From positions 2,130,031 through 2,194,030 of the forward strand of contig OX030958.1 in the NCBI GenBank assembly GCA_943735955.1: a DNA stretch of 64,000 nt, in the 5' to 3' direction. Positions 11,079 through 21,840 of the stretch are shown here, piece by piece. The position numbers were made by a program, and so were the translations under genes. The number at the start of each line of letters is the position of its first letter. Position 1 is the first letter of the stretch. The DNA comes from Piscicola geometra. Lineage: Eukaryota > Annelida > Clitellata > Hirudinida > Piscicolidae. The notes under the pieces were generated by a model. That model searched no databases. It had not been told where the DNA came from and saw only the letters and a list, made by a program, of their open reading frames with translations.

Positions 11079-13130
11079 GACTATATAACGATTGAATCAC
11101 CAGAAATAAAAGTATATAAAAAATACATTTTAAAAACATATTTAAACGGTCTATTATAATCAGAATAAAAAACTTTTAATGTAAAAAAAAAGTATTAAAA
11201 AAAAAGTAAAAAAAACTATAGGCTGAAGACTTACGCTGAAGAAAACAAAATTAATGTTAATTTTTTCATTTTTATTCTCATAGTAGGCATAAATAGAAAA
11301 TATTTTTATAATAATTAAAATGAGTTAAAAATAATTTTGTTTAAAATACAAAACAATCTTCAATAGACTTGGTACTTATTTTATTTTCAAACGCACATTA
11401 TAGAGGCTGAAAGTTACCGAAAAGTTCATTAGAGCCGTACTATAGGAAAAAAATATCGTTATAAAGTACCTAAATTACATTCAACGTTTTAATATTATAT
11501 TAATGAGTTTTATATTTTTCTTGATAATATTTAAATCTTATATAATTATATTCAATTTAAAAAAAAAAGTTTTACTCTTACAGCTATTGTAGCTAAATTA
11601 ATATAAGTTCAGAATGATCTACAATTTTTTGAAGTAACATCATTTCGTGTGAACAGAGGGGTTTACGACTTGCGCTCAAATAACCTAGGACCAATCAACT
11701 TACTAAATTTTTTTTTTACTTGTTTCAATCCCATGTTATCTAGTTTACTTTCTCGTTTGTTTGTTTTTTATTTTATAAGATTTCTAAAATATTTTTTTCA
11801 ATTTTCTAGCACTTTCTATAAATTATCATCAGTTTTCAATTCCCATCTTTTACAGTTCCTTATTTCAAGCATCTTTTTCAGTTAACTCTGCCTAGTTAAT
11901 CGGTACAAACTCTTTTTCATATACTTTCATTAAACTTTATTTAAGTAATTATATAAATAATTGTAACAAGTTTTTTCTATAAAAAAATGATTTTAATTAA
12001 TTTAAAATTTAGAAAAGATTTTTAACATTTTGCTCGGACAATTGAATGAGTTTTGAAGATGCCATTTAATTATCTAAAGATCATAATAAGGTCGATATAG
12101 ATTTACTGAACGCAGTACGGAACACAGTTCTTGATAAATGCATTAATAAATAGGTTTTCATGACTCAAAACTTTTATTTTCATAACTAAAATACAAGCCT
12201 ATAATATTTTAAATTCGGAACTAAAATACTATACTATTTTTTGTTAATTCCATTGATGTCTCACCTTTTATAAAAGATATTTTCCTAATGGTTTCAAAGC
12301 TTTCTTGGATTTACTCTTTCTCTTTGATAATCTTCATTTACCGTTTTTGATCTTTTATATGAGAGTTTAATTTTTTAATTGTTCGTAGTGTATTCGGTGA
12401 AACTTTTTATCCAAATTTTCGGAATAAAAAGCTTAAAAAAACACATTCTAGAAAAACTTTTGTAGATTTTCAAAATTCAAAATATTAAATAAAGTTTGTT
12501 TAAAAAGTTTGTTTATTGCGAATGACTAAATATTCTCAAATAAACGTTCTTGGATATAGTAACAACAGTTGATTAATTATTCTCAACGCAAAAGGATCGC
12601 AAAAATCATTATTTTATCTTCTAAATCCTAAAACAGTTAAATTTTAAAAATAATTTTTTTATTTAAATATGAATAATTATATAAATCTTATAAATTTATA
12701 TTGTTTTAACTTTTTATAAAATTCAAAAGCGAAGGCTTATCTAGGATTCTACTTTTTAGGATTGGTTATATACATTGTATGTTACAGGCAATGTGTAGAA
12801 TTAGACAATTCATGGATTTCCTGAAAATGTTACTCGTTTTTCTAAGAACTGACTGAAAATATTTGACTGAAATTAAAAAATGAACGTCTTGGGCTTTTAC
12901 AATAGTTTGAAAATGTAATTCAATTTTAACTTGTTGCAATAAAATATATAATGTCAAAAGAAATATTAAAACATTATACTTTAAAAAAGATTTTTAGATT
13001 TATCAAATAAAATGCATTCATTTTTAACTGTTGCAATAAACTATTAAACTATTAAACTGTGAAAAAGTCAGATGGCTTTCTTGTGGAAAAGTCCTTACTC
13101 GTCTATTTGTGCTCTGAAAAAAAGTCAAGT
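11079..13130. other. AT-rich non-coding stretch
   Basis: Short frames at 11649-11885 and 12766-12957 have no motifs. No terminal repeats or RNA genes were recognised. Confidence 0.35.
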
Positions 13131-13139
13131 CTACGTAAA

Positions 13140-13560
13140 GCTACGAAATCCTTCTCTGGTGGATGTTTTTAGCTCCTAAATATGTTATTCCTGATGAAGA
13201 AGATTCCCGTACTGGAAAATAATGGATAAGAAAACCATTTATCCTTCATGAAAATAATCTGCTCAACAAAAAGCTTGATGATAAACTAATTGAATTTTAA
13301 AATGATAATGGTTTAAAAGCAGTGTTTTGAAAAAGTGAAATGTGTAGATTTTGGATCAGTGTGCGTCCTGAATATCCTCAACTACAGATTTGAATTTGAA
13401 TTTTCTTGAATGACATTAATAAAATCCAAAAATTGTTTGAATGTCTTTAGTTTCTTGCGAATCACTCCGACTGACATCAAACTTCGAAATAATTTGCTCA
13501 TTAGTTCTCAAACAAAAAATCATACATCTCATCAGTTATGACTAATACTAAATTAATTAA
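13140..13560 (-). repeat. Fragment homologous to the interior of the 8149-11070 hAT
   Basis: On the minus strand, 13430-13560 aligns with plus-strand 9014-9125. Both read RTNE(E/Q)IISKFDxSxSDSQETKD in one frame. The shared reading frame suggests an ancestral coding block, here inverted and isolated. Its function was not recognised. Confidence 0.6.
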
Positions 13561-14320
13561 GAATTTTAAATAGATATTGATTTCCCGTTTTCACGTTTGG
13601 TGAGCGGAAAATGTGATGTAATTCTATGTAGTAAGAAATAATAAATAAATTTTTTCAAACCCCATTTATTAAAACAGAATAAATTTCAATTGCAAATAGT
13701 ATGATAAAACTATTAATTCTAATTATTTTCTTAGTTATAATAATAATTATTATAATTTTAATTACAACAAAGCAAAATGCTTAACGTGAATTACAACAGC
13801 AAACTCATAAACTGTCGTGCTGTTTCAAAGACGACACTGAAGACGAATGTTATCTTTATATTAATTTTATAATTAATCTATGAGAGGTGAAAAAATTATC
13901 TTTTCTTCAATAAAACTTCAAATGTGAAGCATTTGCGGTTTAGAATTTTTCTTCAAAATATAAAATCAACATTCATCTACAAAGTTCATATTTGAATATT
14001 AATTTTATAAATTTCCTAATAAATTAACATATAAATAATATTTTTTTTTATTTTCATAATAAATATTGTAATAAATGACTAGGCCTATTAAAAATTATAT
14101 GATATCATATTACGTCAAAGTTGCGAAAACGCAGCATTGATTTTTAATTGCATTGAAAACGTTTTAAAAGTTATTTTAAATAATAAAAAAAATAAATTTG
14201 ATTATTAACTATCTTTCATCCTGAAATTGAAATTTAATTTGTTTACAAATATTAAAATAGAGCCAAAAAATTGTACAATTATCTAAGCGAGGAAAGATTG
14301 TTTTGAGAAATTATATATAG

Positions 14321-14455
14321 TGGGCAGCAGATTAGATTAGCGGTAAAACGCTTGGCATTCAACTCAATAGCGTGGGTTTGATTCCTACCGTCGCCTAAGT
14401 GCGTCCATGCCCCAGAGAAGCCCTGCACTTTATGGGAAGAAGAAGAAGACTGCAT
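14321..14455 (+). mobile_element. tRNA-derived SINE with GAAGAAGAAG tail
   Basis: An A-box-like TTAGATTAGCGGTAAAACGC and a B-box-like GGGTTTGATTCCTACC are spaced as in a tRNA. A body, GTGCGTCCATGCCCCAGAGA, and a (GAA)n tail near 14440 follow. It does not fold into a full tRNA by eye, so I call it a SINE rather than a tRNA gene. Confidence 0.65.
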
Positions 14456-14760
14456 TCCAGTGGTTAGGAAGTATCTTTTCTGTTTTTTTGAAATTTATCT
14501 TTTTTCCAACCATACATGCATTCAGCTAGGGTTAGGCTCTAGATGGGTCGTTCTTTAGTAAGGTGACATCATCATCAAAAGCGAGTTCTCTTCGTGAATT
14601 TTTTTTATTTTGAAGACTTTTGTTCCGAAGACTTTTGTTCCAAAGAATTTTGTTCCAAAGACTTTTGTTCCGAAGACTTTTGTTTCGAAAACTTTTGTTC
14701 CAAAGATTTTTGATCCTCTAATTTCTTTATTATAATGTCTACCAAATAACAAATGCTATA
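14456..14760 (+). repeat. Dispersed element copy 1 with 15-bp minisatellite
   Basis: The body CAGCTAGGGTTAGGCTCT, then TAAGGTGACATCATCATCA, leads into about seven imperfect copies of GAAGACTTTTGTTCC (14608-14710). A second copy in the same orientation lies at 15215-15450 with a related GAAGACTTTTTATCC array. The antisense frame at 14555-14752 is only a repeat translation. Confidence 0.75.
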
Positions 14761-14829
14761 AAGAGTTGTCACATTCTAAATAATCTTGGAGCTCTTTAAG
14801 TTTATCCTGTTATCCTCATCATCCTCATA

Positions 14830-15070
14830 TAGTCAGCGCAGACAAATTGACTTCATCCCAGTTAACAGCCCCTCATTTTAGCTGATCAACTTCATGCGAT
14901 GGCTGCCCTGTAATGACATACAACGAGAATTGACTTCGAAACGACATCCTTGGTCTGCAAAAACGTTTTCTAGATTTTATCATAGATTTTAAAAATAGGT
15001 AACGATTGACAAGCTCATCTGAGAGCATGCTTCTATCCGCTTCGTGAGTAGAGATCATCGTTTGTGATGT
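14830..15070 (-). other. Moderately GC-rich stretch with a 61-codon minus frame, unidentified
   Basis: The minus-strand frame 14873-15058 contains LVNRYLFLKSMIKSRKRFCR and VITGQPSHEVDQLK. Its composition is less AT-biased than its surroundings, so it may be a gene or transposon fragment. I do not recognise the family. No splice sites were convincing. Confidence 0.25.
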
Positions 15071-15214
15071 GGTCGCTATCTATTTTTAAATTTATATGTT
15101 TAAAAAGTGAAAATAGATGAAAAAATCTTTAAAATATTAAGTTTATTTTATCTATTTTGAGAGGTGAATGTGTTGACAGGTAAATGCTTTGAAAAATGTA
15201 TTTCTTGAATGGTG

Positions 15215-15450
15215 AATGACTGCATCCCCTTGGTTAAAAATTATCTGTTTTGTATTTTTGAAATTTATTTTTTGTCTAACCGTACATTCATCCAGCTAGG
15301 GTTAGGCTCTTGATAAATCGTTCTTGAGTAAGGTGATATCATCAGCAAAAACGAGTTCTCTTCTTGAAAAATTTTTATCCAGAAATCTTATCACCCGAAG
15401 ACTTTTTATCCATAGACTTTTTACCCTGAAGACTTTTTATCCAAAAACTA
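15215..15450 (+). repeat. Dispersed element copy 2 with 15-17-bp minisatellite
   Basis: This is the second, diverged copy of the element at 14456-14760. It shares the GCTAGGGTTAGGCTCT and TAAGGTGATATCATCAGCA blocks and ends in GAAGACTTTTTATCC-like units. Both copies lie about 0.75 kb apart in the same orientation, suggesting a local duplication. Confidence 0.7.
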
Positions 15451-15609
15451 TATAAAGCATGTCTGGAACTAATGTGAGCAAGCCATATGAATAAAGGAGT
15501 TTCTAGTGCTTTGTGTAGTTTTAGTTTAGCGCCTCGTTTTTTCTAGTACTAATTACTTATCTTTCTGAAATTTAATTTTTAGCTAGTTTAATCTCTACTT
15601 GCTTTCTGG

Positions 15610-17418
15610 CATGGAGGGCGGAGCAGGGTGGGCCAGGTGGGCCACGGCCCACCCAATATTTAGAGCTAATGGACCACAATGTATTTGGCCCACCCAAAAA
15701 ACAACTGATAATCATTCGGGAAACTGTTAAAAGTACAACACTATTCGAGGCTCTAACTTAAAAAAAAATTAAAACTATTTAATTAGAAACTAATTTTTAA
15801 CTAAACCATAAATTTGTTTATTTATCCTGTAACTAAAAAAAGTATGAACCAAAATTTTGTTAACTATTTGCCCATCACTGATGCTGACGTAGAATAATAA
15901 TTGCTATGGCTGCTGGGCGGAGAGTTAAATTCTAAGAAGCTAATAAGCAAGGACTTGCAAACAATTTATGTGTTAAATTTTATTGTACTCTTGTGTTTTT
16001 GTATTTTTTCGCGAAAGGTTTAATTCATTAATTGCTATATTTAACTTTTTTAAACTATGAAGCGTTTTCTCACGCAATCCACTCAACCGAAAATACCAAT
16101 TAAAAAAGTTGAAAACGTTCTCTCGTCTGGTGTTATTATGGACGAAGTTGATACCAACGACCTCACTGATTGCCCAGATGATATGTTGTTGAGCGATGGA
16201 CAAACATGATGTTAGCAGCCCAAGAAGAGTTTTTAAGACTGCACAGTCTAAAAGGTTTTGGCCAGAAAGCGGAAATACTGGCGGCAGCAGAATCGGGAAA
16301 ATCTGTTCTATTTTTGAGCGGCACACTGGAGTTTGTTCAGCATATTGTGACATTCATCCGCAATTCAAGCAAACGCACAGACATGTTGAGAGACGTGCAA
16401 AGTCAGTTTGTATACAATGAGAACGAGGAGCAGCACATCTCGTCTCCAGTGACACAGGTGACGGTGAACAGTTTCAGTTTGATGATATAAAAGCATTCCA
16501 GCGTTCTCACTATTACGAAGCTGTAGATTCGCTATATAACACGATCAGCTGGCGTCTTGACGATCAATCTTTAAAACCAGCCAGCACACTAGAACAGTTG
16601 CTTCGATCAGCTACGGTGGGCCCGCAGATAGACAAAAACCTGCTGAAAAAAGTCGTTTGTTCTCACCCACATCTCAACCGCATCAATCTCAAAAGTAAAC
16701 TCGCTCTTCTGTCATATAAAAACATCGCAGATAACATTCCGGCAATTATTGCTTGGTTTAACGATGCCGATGTAAGACGTGACACTCACAAAACCATGTA
16801 TTCAGCATTGGCAACCCTGGTCATGCTTCCTACCACCACTTCGTCATGTGAACGTTCGTTCTCCGAGCTGCGACGACTAAAAACGTAGTTACGATCGACA
16901 ATGGAACAGGAAAGACTGAATTCAATCATGATGTCAAATGTGCACCTTGATTTGATGGACAGTATTAACATTGTGTCAGTGGCAAATGAGTTTGCCAGTC
17001 TAAATGACTTACGTAAAAAACTCTATGGACATTTTTCGTGATTTCTGATTTTTTAATTTAATGTTTGAGAGTGACTATTTCAAATGTTATGTAATATATA
17101 TCATTATATTTTCAGTATTATATTTTTGACTTCGGACTTTATAATTTTGAGTAAATTTTAAATGTTTTCAATTTTATATAATATGAATTATTATACTACA
17201 CGCCACGCGCAATTTTGATTATCATTTTGTACAAATTAATTAAAATTTACTCACTAAACTGTCGCCTATTGAGTTTAAAATTGGAAAACTGAAAGGGGAA
17301 AGGTATAGGAAAAAACGAACACAGGCCTCATTAAAGGCAAGGCTATTAATTAACCAAACTTGTATTAGCGACTTGCCATGTTGGCCCACCCAATATTTTG
17401 CTCGTGGCGCTCCCTATG
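15610..17418 (+). mobile_element. ZMYM-type hAT transposon, internally deleted
   Basis: The ends CATGGAGGGCG and CGCTCCCTATG are imperfect inverted repeats. The flanks CTTTCTGG (15602-15609) and CCTTCTGG (17419-17426) match at 7 of 8 positions, as for an old hAT target duplication. Subterminal GGGTGGGCC / GGCCCACCC blocks occur at both ends. The interior carries a broken transposase. At 1.8 kb it is much shorter than an autonomous hAT. Confidence 0.85.
16057..17041 (+). pseudogene. hAT (ZMYM1-like) transposase, deleted and frameshifted
   Basis: The start MKRFLTQSTQPKIPIKKVEN resembles the N-terminus of this transposase class. The 16206 and 16598 frames follow (GFGQKAEILAAAESGKSVLF and DVRRDTHKTMYSALATLVML). 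The dimerisation block TSSCERSFSELRRLKT ends at an in-frame stop, and LRSTMEQERLNSIMMSNVHL continues to the terminal stop at 17039-17041. The catalytic middle is largely missing. Confidence 0.8.
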
Positions 17419-17817
17419 CCTTCTGGTAAGCTAGGTTTTTTCGCTCTTATCCTCGTCAAAATCCAAGAGTTATGAAAATATATAATAAAAACTAAAAATA
17501 ATCTTTTTTCAATAAAATTCTTCGTTTACCTTGCATTTCATGCTTAAATATTTGTTTAGGCTTTTCATACGTTTTTTTACGATATCTTTCAATGCGTTAC
17601 GCGGTGAAAACTAATATCTCTATCGAATATCTTTTGATAAGGGACTTTTATTGGATTGGATTTTTTTAGAAATCACGCTGAATTGAAAAAATTCCATTAA
17701 ATGAAATAGAAAAACAGAACATTCTAACAAACATTTTGGTTCAAAATCATTTGATTAGAATGAAATACAACTTTAATTTAAATATATAAACAATTATAAA
17801 CAATTTTTTTAAATCTT

Positions 17818-18400
17818 AATTTTAAAAATCAATTTTTAAAACAATGTATTTTAAAAATCAATTTTTAGAACAATGTATTTTAAAAATCAATTTTCAAAAC
17901 AATGTATTTTGAAAATCAATTTTTAAAACAATGTATTTTAAAAAATCAATTTTTAGAACAATGTATTTTGAAAATCAATTTATAAAACAATTTATTTTAA
18001 AAATCAATTTTCAAAACAATATATTTTAAAAATCAGTTTTTAAAACAATGTATTTCAAAATCAATTTTTAAAACAATGTCTTTTAAAAATCAATTTTTTT
18101 ATAATTTATTTTTTAAATCAATTTTTTTTATCATTTATTTTCAAAATCAATTTTTTTTAATTTATTTTTAAAATCAATTTTTTTTAAATTTATTTTTAAA
18201 ATCAATTTTTTTAATGTATTTTTATAAATCAATTTTTAAAACAATGTATTTTATAATCACTTTTCAAAACAATGTATTTTAAAATCAATTTTCAAAACAA
18301 TGTATTTTAAAATCAATTTTAGAAACAATGTATTTTTAAAATCAATTTTAAAAACAATGTATTTTTAAAATCAATTTTTAAAACAATGTATTTATAAAAT
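17818..18400. repeat. Diverged minisatellite, unit about 27-29 bp
   Basis: Some twenty imperfect units of AAAATCAATTTTTAAAACAA followed by TGTATTTT. Unit length drifts, and poly-T variants (CAATTTTTTTTAATTTATTT) sit in the middle of the array. It contains no protein-coding sequence. Confidence 0.9.
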
Positions 18401-19670
18401 ATTTTATTTATATCGAAACAAAGGTTTATCACTAAACAAACAATACAAGAAAATAAAAGAAGTGGGTCTACAAAAATCGATTTGAATTCTTCATTATATA
18501 TCAAAATTTTTTAAGATATATTTTTCTTTTAAAAAATCAGTTTAGTGTCACAATTGGAGCAATTAAACCATGCGTTTATACTAAACTACCAATTACACAT
18601 GAAGAGTTATTGTGTACCTCATAGAAAAAGCAAGTTTAAGAAAAGTTATATTTTAAGTATTAATTTTGATGCTATTTATGAACCCAATAAGGTTTTTTTA
18701 TTCTGATATAAGAACGCAACTTAAATTATAATTTAAAATAAATTTCAATACTGAAAATATATATTTTTAATTTTTACTTCTTCTCAAATAAATCTGAACA
18801 TATATTTTTTGACATTTACTTTAAAGTTGCGAACTTAATTCCGCAACTTTGATACAGACCGAGTTTGATAAACTAATTGTTTGCGGCCACGAATATAACT
18901 GAACTTTTATTTCTTCGTGTTCAATTTGAGAGTTATAAACGATAAGAGATTTTTTATTATTGAAACTCAGAACCTGGGTACTGTGCTTATGACATTTTTG
19001 CAACCTTATAATCGGATATTTTCTGGCCGGTCAGTTTGCTGCAATAATTACTTGCTTGATATCGATAACCATCAGTCGAACACCACATTCAGCTTGTACC
19101 CGACTCTTATTCGTTCACCACGAATAACCATTTTAGCTCCTTGGTGTCTTTAGTATGAAACTATGCACTAATAAATACCCAGCTTGTTATCGAAAAAGCT
19201 CAATTGTTTGAGAGCTATATTTAATTTATATTATATTATATATTTATATTATATAATATATTTATATTATATGATATATTTATATTATAATATATTATAT
19301 TATTTTATATATTATATTATATCAATATATATTATATTGTATTTCAGTATAGTATACATATTTTTATTGTCAGCTAAATAACAGAATTTTTCCAGTTTTT
19401 TTAACAGAATTTTTTTTACTATTTAGAGTGACCCAACTTCTCGAGGTGGAACATAGCCACAAAAATTCAGTTTTCATGAAAACAAAAAAACTAATTTTAA
19501 ATTTTAAAACACCTATGAAATTGTTAATCAGGTAGTAACAGAAAAAGATTAAATTCACATCTGTTAAAATTTCAGCAACAAAACGACAAAACTAAAACTA
19601 AAAGACATGAAAATTATGTTTTTTTTTTATCAATTTTAGTCTAGAATAACTTGTTAAAAAATCAATATAA
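18400..19670. other. AT-rich stretch with TA-rich low-complexity block
   Basis: No gene was recognised. A (TATAT/TATTATA)n low-complexity block runs from about 19215 to 19350. Short frames nearby are artefacts of it. Confidence 0.4.
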
Positions 19671-19694
19671 CTTTTACAATTTTTTCTAAAATAA

Positions 19695-21177
19695 AAAATA
19701 CACTATGGATGTGGCAGAGATCCTGGATAAGCAACGAGCTAGGGTAGTGATGAAAGCACATAATCAAATGATTAGGGAGGATAGTAGGAAAGAGTAGAGG
19801 TTTGGAGGAATGCTTTATGCTGACGACATCCTAGTGACGGCAGGAAATGAAGATAATATGAAGATAATGTTAGAGGATGTACTGAAGGTGTTAGAGGAAT
19901 ATGGAATGAAACTGAATGAGGAGAAATCTAAAGTTGTAGAACTGGTTGGTAACACAGGAATGGAAGGATGTGAAGAATGGGTAACTAGAAGTAGGACTAT
20001 ACGAAAATGTGACGAGATAAGATATTTAGGATTAGAGCTTAAAGGGGAAAAAAGGGGGGGATTTATCAATTTAGTGAATTTATGAAAAATGATGGAAGCC
20101 TAATAGGCATGGTAAAATCTTTTTGCTCCATATTTTACCATATTTTTTGGGGAGTCGGTTTATCGTGGGCAGGGAGGCATGGAAAAGCTTGATTTTAGGA
20201 AGGTTTTGCAGACTAAGTTTGGGAGATGGATATGGGGAGTAGAGCCTAGTGTTAGGAATGTTGTAGTACATGGTGAAACAGCCTGGAGTACATTCTGGGA
20301 AAGAGAGGCTGAGGTTATGACAGACTTTGTTTACAGGACATTTGAAGGAAAAGATATTTTAGAAAGAGTAGGTAGATCATGTGTAGAAGAGATGGGTAAT
20401 AAATCTAAATGGTGGAAAAGTGTAGCCAACTTAAGAAAAAAATTTGTTGTGGAGGTTATGAGCCGAATGGTACGTGGAGGGAATGATGCACGAGCATTAG
20501 AACATTAGAGGGGAAAGATATTGTAGGATGAGTAGGTAGAGCATGTGTAGAGGAGATAGGTAAGAAATCTAAATGGTGGAGAGATGTAGCCAACTTAGAA
20601 AAAAAATAGGATGTGGAGTGTTTATGATGGGCGTTTCAGAAAAAGAGGTCGAAGGGATGGGGGAAAGGGAGCTGGTGAAGAGGATCCAACAAAAGGGAAG
20701 GGAGGAATGGGGGAATAAGATACAGGAAAGTGAAAGATTGAGAAGATACCGTGAGAAGAAGTCAGAAAGCAGGAAGTTGGAAAAATATGTAGATGGTTCA
20801 GATGGAGCGAATGTTAGGATGATGTGTAGGGGGGATAGCTTGACGGTAAGGAATAATGAAATTGTGCGCTGGAAGTATGAGAAGGAAGATAGGAAGTGTG
20901 TTTGTGGGGAGGAAGAGAATGAGAGGCACGTTTTGCTGGAGTATGGGTTGTATGAAGAGTGGAGAGAAGAATGGCTGACGGCTTGGAGAAGGGAGCGTGG
21001 AGAACAGGACCCGATGAAAGGGGTCCTTGGATACCAGAAGAAGGATCGGAGGATGGAAGAAGTGGTGCTGGGAAGTGTGGGAGCGATCTGGAGACAGAGT
21101 GAGAGGATAGAAATGGGGAGATTAGAAAAAGCTTTGAAGTGTCGAAACAAAGGCACTATAAAGACTACTACTACTAC
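19695..21177 (+). mobile_element. 5'-truncated LINE with about 20-bp target duplication and (ACT)n tail
   Basis: TACAATTTTTTCTAAAATAA occurs directly outside both ends (19675-19694 and 21178-21197). The 3' end is a short (CTA)n run. The coding remnant gives YADDILVTAGNEDNMK (RT catalytic box), WRVEPSV-like C-terminal text, and a CxCGxEENERHVLLEYxLY knuckle-like motif near 20897-20960. A segment at 20341-20450 is repeated in diverged form at 20513-20615. Several stops break the frame. Confidence 0.85.
19795..21160 (+). pseudogene. LINE reverse transcriptase remnant
   Basis: Three plus-strand frames (19810-20085, 20179-20508, 20573-21268) cover the region from the RT active site YADDILV to the C-terminal cysteine/histidine motif KCVCGEEENERHVLLE. 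This arrangement is typical of the 3' half of Jockey/I-like LINE ORF2. Frameshifts, stops and an internal duplication show it is dead. The antisense frame 20569-21207 is a shadow. Confidence 0.8.
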
Positions 21178-21840
21178 TACAATTTTTTCTAAAATAACAA
21201 CGAACATCTTGACTCAAAGTAGAGTAAAAATTAAGATTCTTTTGAAAACGCTTCATTGTCTCATTTAGGACTTTGAGATATGTTCCACTTTGGAAACTTT
21301 GGGTCAATGAAGATAATTTTTCACGTTTTTTGCTACATTTTGTCACATTCTTTTACGTCCACATGAAAAAGAAAAAAACTTTAAAACACAATTTGAATTT
21401 ATATCTTTTTGGAACACGCTTTGAAAGTATTTTTACTTATCGACTGCTACTGTGTTAATTCATCAGAATTTATATTTCAAAAGAGGAGTGCCCTTGGGTT
21501 TATAACAGGCATATGGGTTGGGGTAATGAAGTATTTTATTGTATTTTTCAACAAATGGGTTTAATACTTGTTTTATTGGTTTATCATTGCAATATTGTTT
21601 CAAAACCTTTATTTTGTTGGTATTTTATATTCTTGGTTTGTGTATAGCTCTTCGAAAGATTATTCATTGAAGTAAGTTTGATATATTTGTAATTTTTGGT
21701 TTAAATAGTTTTAGGATCAAAAAAAGCAAAAGCTGAGTAAAAACTAGTTGGCGTTATCCGAGATCTCATTGCAACCTGCAATAAAATTACATTCATTCTA
21801 TGCAACAACTATTAAATTCCATCTTTTCCCTTCCTTGCAG

